Source of the DNA: Gerris lacustris
Taxonomy: Eukaryota; Arthropoda; Insecta; Hemiptera; Gerridae
DNA length: 64,000 bases
Assembly (NCBI GenBank): GCA_951217055.1
Contig: OX578276.1
Coordinates: forward strand, 120,970,979 to 121,034,978
Reading direction: 5' to 3'
In this document: positions 32,592 through 64,000 of the stretch, piece by piece
Numbering within the stretch: position 1 is the stretch's first letter
Layout of the letters: each line of letters opens with the position of its first letter
Position numbers and translations under genes: made by a program
The notes under the pieces: model-generated
The model's database searches: none
Told to the model about the DNA's origin: nothing
The model's input: the letters and a program-made list of their open reading frames with translations, nothing else

Positions 32592-32626
<35 letters not shown>

Positions 32627-33110
32627 ACCACTTGAATACAATGAAATTTCAACATTAAAACAGATAATAATTAATTATTTATATTTAATAAGTGTTCATT
32701 ATTACCACTTTTCCATGAAATTTATTTTGTGATCAGATATTTTATGGGAAACAAAAAAAGATAACTTTTTAAAAAAATGATGTGTTTTTGGACTAGGTAA
32801 AATTAATCACATTAATAATTACAATAAAAAAATATGTGATGTGACACAACTAGTCAAAATAGATAAACACTGATAAGCAAACAACAAACATTGTTAAATG
32901 CAAGATTCACATACTTATTACAATAATCAATGCTAATTTGATAAAAATTAAAAACAATAAAAATGATAAAGCACCACAGCATTTCTTGTATAGTAAAAAA
33001 AACAATTGATCCCCAGATGCCAAGCTAGCTAACAGCTCTCAATCATATGGTTTATTCCTTGTGATAATTGACAATTTTACAATTATGTATATTTAACAAA
33101 AAAAAATGAC

Positions 33111-33116
33111 TTTATT
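33111..33116 (-). terminator. Candidate EEIG1 polyadenylation signal
   Basis: Read on the minus strand this is AATAAA, about 410 bases after the EEIG1 stop codon, followed by a T-rich stretch. It is plausible for the transcript end, but AT-rich chance matches are frequent here. Confidence 0.4.
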
Positions 33117-33524
33117 GAAACTATACATTATATACAGATAAAATAAACAAAAACAAATAGTTAGTACACTTAACTAGCGACTGAAAAAATATTGTCCTCC
33201 AATATAAAATATTTATCAGCTTTTACATAATTTGGCAAACTATTCTTGTGTCATACTAATTTTTTTTTTCTCTCTTTTTTGACACTTTTTGTAGCATAAT
33301 GTAGTACTGATTTACTAACACAATTTTTTCTTTATTGTTCAGTTTTTTTTTTTACAATTTATTTTTATTTTTTGGCATAATCACTCTCACCACAAAGATT
33401 TTTTTTTTCTTTAAAAAAATAATGACAGTTTTTTATATATATATTATATAATACAGAGGATAATATGAAGATTATTATAAAGTATGTAATGATGTTTGAT
33501 TGGCACAAGGAAGTCAAGTTATTG

Positions 33525-58551
<25,027 letters not shown>

Positions 58552-58979
58552 TTAAAAAAAATATATATATATTTTTCATATGGATTATAAAAATACTAGG
58601 CATCGCGTGGCTCTATCATTGAAGCGAGCGTATTGCAATGAAATACTGAATATTGAAATTTATTAATCATGATGAATGTCATAGTTGAAGATAAGTGGAA
58701 GAGGGTTAGTGTAGGGAAGAGTGGGGGTACTCGGTACAAAGCTTTACTTCCTAAACAAACCTATACGACTATAACAATCTTCACCACCCGCGGTAGCTTT
58801 TAAACAATTATTATAAATGTATCTCGTCGCTACGCAAAGAATTTTGCTTGTATCAAGTTGAAATTTTGCATACCTGTTTCAATTGTGCATTAGATGGTGT
58901 ATATGAAGTTTTATTAAAATCGATACGTTAGAACGTAAGATATCGGTAAAAAGGTTGTTTTCTCTATTATAAACGTTTA

Positions 58980-59287
58980 GGTCCGCTTTAATAGTTTTAG
59001 CGATCTTTATTAAGTCATAGCGGTGTCGCTGTTGGTTTTAGTAAAAAATGTTATTTGTAAATAATGTTCGTCTCATCGAATAGATGATGATAGAATCTCT
59101 TCCCGTCCTGAAATTCCAATTTAATTTTTGTACCTCTCGTTTACGCGAGCGTTGCGCGCGAACTCTTGGACGGATCACGCTGTCCAACGAACTTAGCCTG
59201 AGTATAAGTAAGAGGAACATGTATACCAAATTTGAACTAAATCGGTCAACTTTTACTCAAGTTATCGTCACACGCGTGAACGTTACT

Positions 59288-59347
<60 letters not shown>

Positions 59348-59400
59348 CGGAACATATTTCGTTGAATGTAGGAAGCTCGCTACGCTCGCTTCAATTATTT
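58980..59400 (+). repeat. Long dispersed repeat copy with (ACAG)n array
   Basis: Collinear with 11060-11400 (GGTGTCGCTGTTGGTTTTA, TTTACGCGAGCGTTGC, TTGGACGGAT). It ends in about 14 units of ACAG (59290-59346), then CGGAACATATTTCGTTGAA as at 3300-3325. Confidence 0.75.
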
Positions 59401-60179
59401 CATAGATGAAAAAAACTATTATGCTTAAGAGTAAAGAAATATATCTCTCCACCAAATGTAACTTTATTGTACAAAGCTGAGACTAAATCAATTATGGAAG
59501 AAAAAACTTGGGCAGACATTTGAATTCGACTCACTGAATACTTACGCTTTTGCATTTAATCATGTCTCACTGGCACTAAAGATGACTTGTGGCTGAAAGT
59601 TGGCTATGTAAAATTAAGTTGCATTACAATATGTTTTCTTTGTATGTACAATATGAAATAATAAATCGGCTAAGTATGTGCTTTAAGCACACACAAAGGG
59701 TCATGAGTTCGTTAACCAGCATAATCTACCCAACCGTATCAAGATGGCTGTATGATCTTCTCTTTCTGAGGAATGAATATTAATTATGAAATTCTTGCAC
59801 AGAAATATCTGTTTCAGTGTTGTTTACGCATTGTTTTTTATGTTCATGTTGCATGACAAGATAGAACAAACGGTTAAATGAACCCGGTCTTGTTAGTGAC
59901 TAGTTTGCTAAAACGACCGACTTGGTTCATCTCTGAGAGCTAATTTACTATCTATATACAACATGTCAAGATTATTTTTGTTTACTGCGTTGCTTTGATT
60001 TATGTACAATGGCGATGTAGACTAATAATCAAATATTAGAGTTTATAAAACTACATCAGGCACAGAAGCTTTAATATGGCCTACCCACCGTCTGCACAAA
60101 AACAGAAATTCAGTACCTCAAAGTTCTTTTACTTTTAAATGCTCAGTACCCGAGCTCATCAACATTCACACATGTTAAC

Positions 60180-60440
60180 ATTGGCTTAAACTGAATTGAA
60201 ATGAGGAAGTGTGTAGCTGGATATTTACATTCCCCCTTACCCTTGTGATGTGTAAATGAACCACCAATATTGGATCAAACATTGGCCTTGCCATGTGTTT
60301 GATGTTAGCCAATGTGTTGTCATTGGCTTAAACTGAATTGAGATGAGGGTGTGGCAAGTGTGCAGCCAGACATTTGTATTCCCCCATGCGATGTGTAAAA
60401 GAACCACCAATGTTGGATCAAACATTGGCCTGGCCTTGAG
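60180..60440. repeat. Tandem duplication, about 142-bp period
   Basis: 60180-60321 and 60322-60440 share TTGGCTTAAACTGAATTGA, CATTCCCCC/TATTCCCCC and TTGGATCAAACATTGGCC. There are small gaps between copies and no coding function. Confidence 0.7.
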
Positions 60441-60496
60441 GGCCAAAGTGTGGGTCCATACGGCTTTAAGCTTTTACAATATATTATTGTCTAAAG

Positions 60497-60648
60497 CACG
60501 GTTTACACGCTCAAGCCATTTGCACAAACTGGTTTGCGCAGGGCAGTTTGCGCAAATGGCTTGAATGAAATAGACTTCATTCAGTTTGGCTTGCGCCTGT
60601 GTTTACACGCAACGATTTACTTGCACAAACTTGAGCGTGTAAACGGGC
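60497..60648. mobile_element. Short TIR element
   Basis: The ends ACGGTTTACACGCTCAAG (60499) and CTTGAGCGTGTAAACGGG (to about 60647) are inverted. The interior has more TTTGCGCA-type inverted phrases. It is a non-autonomous DNA element of unknown family. Confidence 0.6.
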
Positions 60649-60969
60649 CTTCATATATTTAAATGATTCCCTCATTTTTTAATCTGTCAAACTTGTTTTT
60701 GTTTTGCTTTCAAGTTTGCCAAAGGTAACAGAAGCTATGTAATCATTCTGAAGGAAAACATTTGTTATGTCTCCAATTTCAAAAATTCCAAGACAGAAAT
60801 TTGTTTTAGGCATCGGGAAACATGTTTGGTACACGAATTAAAGTAAGAATTTAGCAATATTTAATATGCGTAGGCGGTTGAAATTAGCCTGGGGCTATCT
60901 GCGGGCTACTTTCAAAAACCATCTATATTTCTTAAAAAAATCAGATGAGTCCTTATAAATAAATTGGTG

Positions 60970-61235
60970 TTTGTACGCATGTGGAAGAGAAACAAATGGG
61001 CGAAGAAGGTTGAAACTTATATGGGACTAACAATGGGCTAATTATGTCCTTCCATCCAAATTTAATTAAAATCGGACAAGAAGTTTTGTAAGATTTGTTG
61101 GTTCGCAAATATTAAACGACAGATAGATAGTCACGGGAACTAAATTGTTCTCAGATGTCTTCAACAGATTTCTGTCTTGGAATGTTTTAAATTGGAGACA
61201 AAAAAATCTTCATTCTTCATAATGATCACATAACG
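60970..61235 (+). repeat. Dispersed repeat copy
   Basis: Carries GGGCTAATTATG, ACAGATTTCTGTCTTGGAAT and TGGAGACA in the same order as 8125-8365. Confidence 0.55.
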
Positions 61236-61794
61236 GGGAAAATTAAATAAATTAGACAATAATCATTAAAGTAGACGTAGACTATAGGACGTGAGGAAGC
61301 TATGTGCCACACTAATTGGCAGACTACTTTATCCTATTTTCAAATTGAGAGATTAGAAGTGAGTGCCTAGTTGAGCTGCATATATGAATGCAGGATTATT
61401 ATCAGTTCAGGAAAGAATGAATTTAGATTAAATATTTCACTTATCATACGAAATGATAATTAACACACACCAGCTACAATGATAATTCAGATACCATTAT
61501 CAATAGATATGGTTTCTCTATAAAAAAAGAGAAAAATCTAATTTTATTTTTTTATCAGGAAACAAGCTGACAATTCCAAATTTGAAAGATCTAATTAGTA
61601 TAGATAGATAATTTTACCGTAACTAGAAAGTACAAGAAGGGCCTTTTATATTTTAGGGTTATAGTTTTATATTTATTTATAAATATAAACTAGAGGGCTC
61701 CGCCCCGTATTCCCTTCGCTTGTTAACCCCTGTAAGGAAGCCGCTACCCAGCGGCTTCACTACTCCATGGTGTGAGCAGTTTTTAAGATTAAGG

Positions 61795-61955
61795 TGGTTC
61801 GTGGTTCGCAAAGCAAAAATATTGAAAGACAGACAGGCACGAGACCAAAAATGTTGGAAATGGAATTTTTGAAATTGAAGAAATAAAAAAAAATTGTTCT
61901 TTAGATTGATCACAACGCTTCCGTTATCTTCGGGAATCTTGGAAGCAAAGATAAA
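61795..61955 (+). repeat. Dispersed repeat copy ending GGAAGCAA
   Basis: Has GACAGACAGGCACGAGACCAAAAATGTT-like phrases and CGCTTCCGTTATCTTCGG, matching 11390-11525. It overlaps an open frame that is not a gene. Confidence 0.55.
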
Positions 61956-61999
61956 TTGTGAACACAGTAGCAATAAATAAAGCCCTTCCTCCAATCATG

Positions 62000-63790
62000 T
62001 GTTATCGGTAGTTTGAGCGTTTTCAATAATGAATGAAATGCACGTGTCAGGTATCTTAAACTAAATAGAGATGCGCTGAAATTTGAAACCTTTTTAATTA
62101 TTTTTTTTTTTATTTTATTATTTTTTTTTTTTAGTGAGGTCAGTTGAGTTGTATTAATAATCGTATTTAAATGTGTAAGTAATTATTAAATGACAATAAC
62201 CATTGATAACCGTTCTATCAGTGTGGCCTTCAATTTAACAGCTTAGAAGGGTAAGTTGTCACCTCAATTATCTGAGTAGGAGAGATAAAATTTTACTAGG
62301 AAACAACACAGGCCATCCTTGACCTTTATTACAGTGAAGAGGTAACTTTAATTAAGCTCGAATTAGTGATTATTAATGAGAATAATTTGTATTATTTCTT
62401 TCATATATAGAAATATAGCTGAAACTTATCATTTATGAAGTCTTCAAATGGATATAATAACTTATCTAAATAGATATTTAAATTAATTAACTTAAGTTTA
62501 CTTTTTTCTAATTATAAAATTAAGCCCATTGCCACAGGCTTAACGGCTATAATTAGAAAGAATCAATTACAAATTTAGCAAGTTCCTAAAAAATATAATA
62601 AACAAACTTTAATTTTACCATACAAGTAAGAGACTATCCGATAAGCCCAGCAAAGTTATATTTTTTTATAGTTATAGTAGTTACTGGCGTAAATTTTATA
62701 AGGCAAGAAATTATAAAGAATTGCATACAAAGTTATAAAAAAATCGCGTTTTACTAAAATTTTTTAACTATAAAAAATGTCAACGATCCAGCAATTTTCT
62801 AATTGCATCAATTCTGAAGTGATATAAAATCAAGGTATCAACTAAATTACTCTAGAATCTATATTTTGTTTACAGTAATAGAGAAAACGAAACATAATTG
62901 TTACACAAGATGCATAATCGGCGATATATTATTCATTCCTTAAAAGATCTATATTGCTGCCTACTTCATTAACTAACAGCCAATTACAAAACTTTAATTG
63001 ATTGTATGAAAGGCTAAAAAAACAATCTAATTTTAAACATCCTTTTATATCATAAAATTAAAGTGATTTATCCTACCATGAAGTAGTTAATATTTTAGAG
63101 AATTCAAGAAAAAATAGTAACAAAAGAAAAGCTAATAATAATAATAAATAAATAAGAATAATGAAAGAGAAAAACGTGGTCTATTCCTGTTCTCTACTCG
63201 ACCGAATTACAGACTCTAGAGAGTTATTTCGGGCAAAAATATTAGCGGTGTTATTGTTTTGAGCTTTGGCCGACCAGGAGCGTAATTAATTAATTAATTC
63301 ATGTTTCTCGTACCAAACCTAAATATACCTTCTTTAAATTCCACATGAGAGACCTTTTTAGCAAACCTACATAAATAATACTTTTCAAATTCAATAGTTT
63401 TAAGATTCTGATTTAGCCCGTTGTATTTTTGAAAATGCCCCATAACTATCTAAGAGTTTAGTGTCAAACAACTTTTTTTCACTGCGACTATCCACATGAT
63501 GATACTTAAAATGGTTCGTAAGTATTATTAAAATTTGAGATCATAGATTGATTACTAATTTTTCTGATATTGTTACTCAGTGCATCTATATCATGTAGTA
63601 TCTCTTTCAACCTTTCACTAATCTAGTCTCTGCCGGATAAGACTAGAAGGTAATTTATTGGTTTTGTTTACAATTTACTTTACATAATATGTACTTCTAG
63701 AATTATCAAGGCCAACTCAGCTAATTGATGAGGCAATGTATTCACCAATAGAGAATGTACTGTATATGAAAGATGTTCTGCATCGTAGTT
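62000..63790. other. Unassigned AT-rich region
   Basis: No exon of the EEIG1 N-terminus, RNA gene or clear transposon was found. There are T runs near 62100. Confidence 0.5.
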
Positions 63791-63799
63791 TAACTATTT

Positions 63800-64000
63800 T
63801 AGGAGGCGATTCTACACCCAAAACGCACCAAAAAGTTGGTTCTTCTTACATAAAAGTTAAGGCACTTCAGCTCATACGTCTATTAACGCCTTTTTCAGTC
63901 GGTCTATCCTCCGCTTGCACGCCAGTAGACAATAGCCATAGACTACTGACGGACAGCGGAAGTTATTCTTTCATTTCCCACTTCACTTCTCACCCTGCGA
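63800..64000. mobile_element. Left part of a second mariner-type element, cut by the window end
   Basis: GGAGGCGATTCTACACCC at 63802-63819 matches the TIR phrase at 14287-14304 (GAGGTGATTCTACACCCC) in orientation and is followed by unrelated sequence. It suggests another member of the 14.25-kb transposon family extending past the window. Confidence 0.45.

Larger units (their letters stand above)
24490..33110. other. Intergenic region between convergent genes
   Basis: About 8.6 kb of very AT-rich sequence containing the two 3' UTRs and the small elements listed separately. No exon or RNA gene could be supported. The segment 26440-26760 is less AT-rich and unassigned. Short runs of A, T and G occur near 28417, 30404 and 32430. 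Confidence 0.6.

Noticed and set aside
59290..59346. A coding repeat (translated as T-D-R-Q)
   Set aside because: It is an (ACAG)n microsatellite at the tail of a dispersed repeat.
61677..61994. N-terminal exon of EEIG1 in a 105-codon minus-strand frame
   Set aside because: The translation has no NT-C2 features and overlaps a dispersed repeat.

Overview
The window looks like AT-rich nuclear DNA of an insect. The genes have many exons with GT-AG introns, and most of the remaining sequence is mobile DNA. A hemipteran is my guess, but nothing here proves the order. I saw no bacterial operons, rRNA or CRISPR array.

Two host genes converge. On the + strand, nine exons between 4494 and 24489 join in frame into 459 codons of an SLC1-family excitatory amino acid (glutamate/aspartate) transporter; only its N-terminal exon is missing. 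On the - strand, seven phase-compatible exons from 58476 down to 33525 (403 codons), plus one possible cassette exon, give most of an EEIG1/FAM102 homologue. Its first part (start of the NT-C2 domain) lies beyond 58.5 kb or outside the window. The 9 kb between the two stop codons is AT-rich intergenic/UTR sequence with small transposons.

Almost everything else is mobile DNA. 0-3.3 kb: tRNA-derived SINE beside a decayed Ty1/copia pol (- strand). 3.86-4.43 kb: hAT-like element ending about 60 bp before a transporter exon. 5-13 kb: transporter introns with palindromic units carrying hammerhead-like cores and dispersed repeats. 14.25-16.55 kb: decayed IS630-Tc1-mariner element. 16.65-21.06 kb: intact, apparently very young Ty3/gypsy element with identical LTRs. 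21.3, 23.6, 26.2, 27.2 and 30.9 kb: small TIR elements, four of the window's elements having exact 8-bp duplications and one TTA. 34-34.6 and 46.1 kb: foldback elements. 34.8-36.85 kb: 5'-truncated R2-like LINE with a 36-bp target duplication. 50.5-54.8 kb: second, unrelated Ty3/gypsy element of the same CHCC-gag type, antisense inside an EEIG1 intron. 55-64 kb: dispersed repeats, a large foldback element, an (ACAG)n array and a mariner-type terminal sequence at the very edge.

All assignments come from reading translations, splice phases and repeats by eye; no database search was run.
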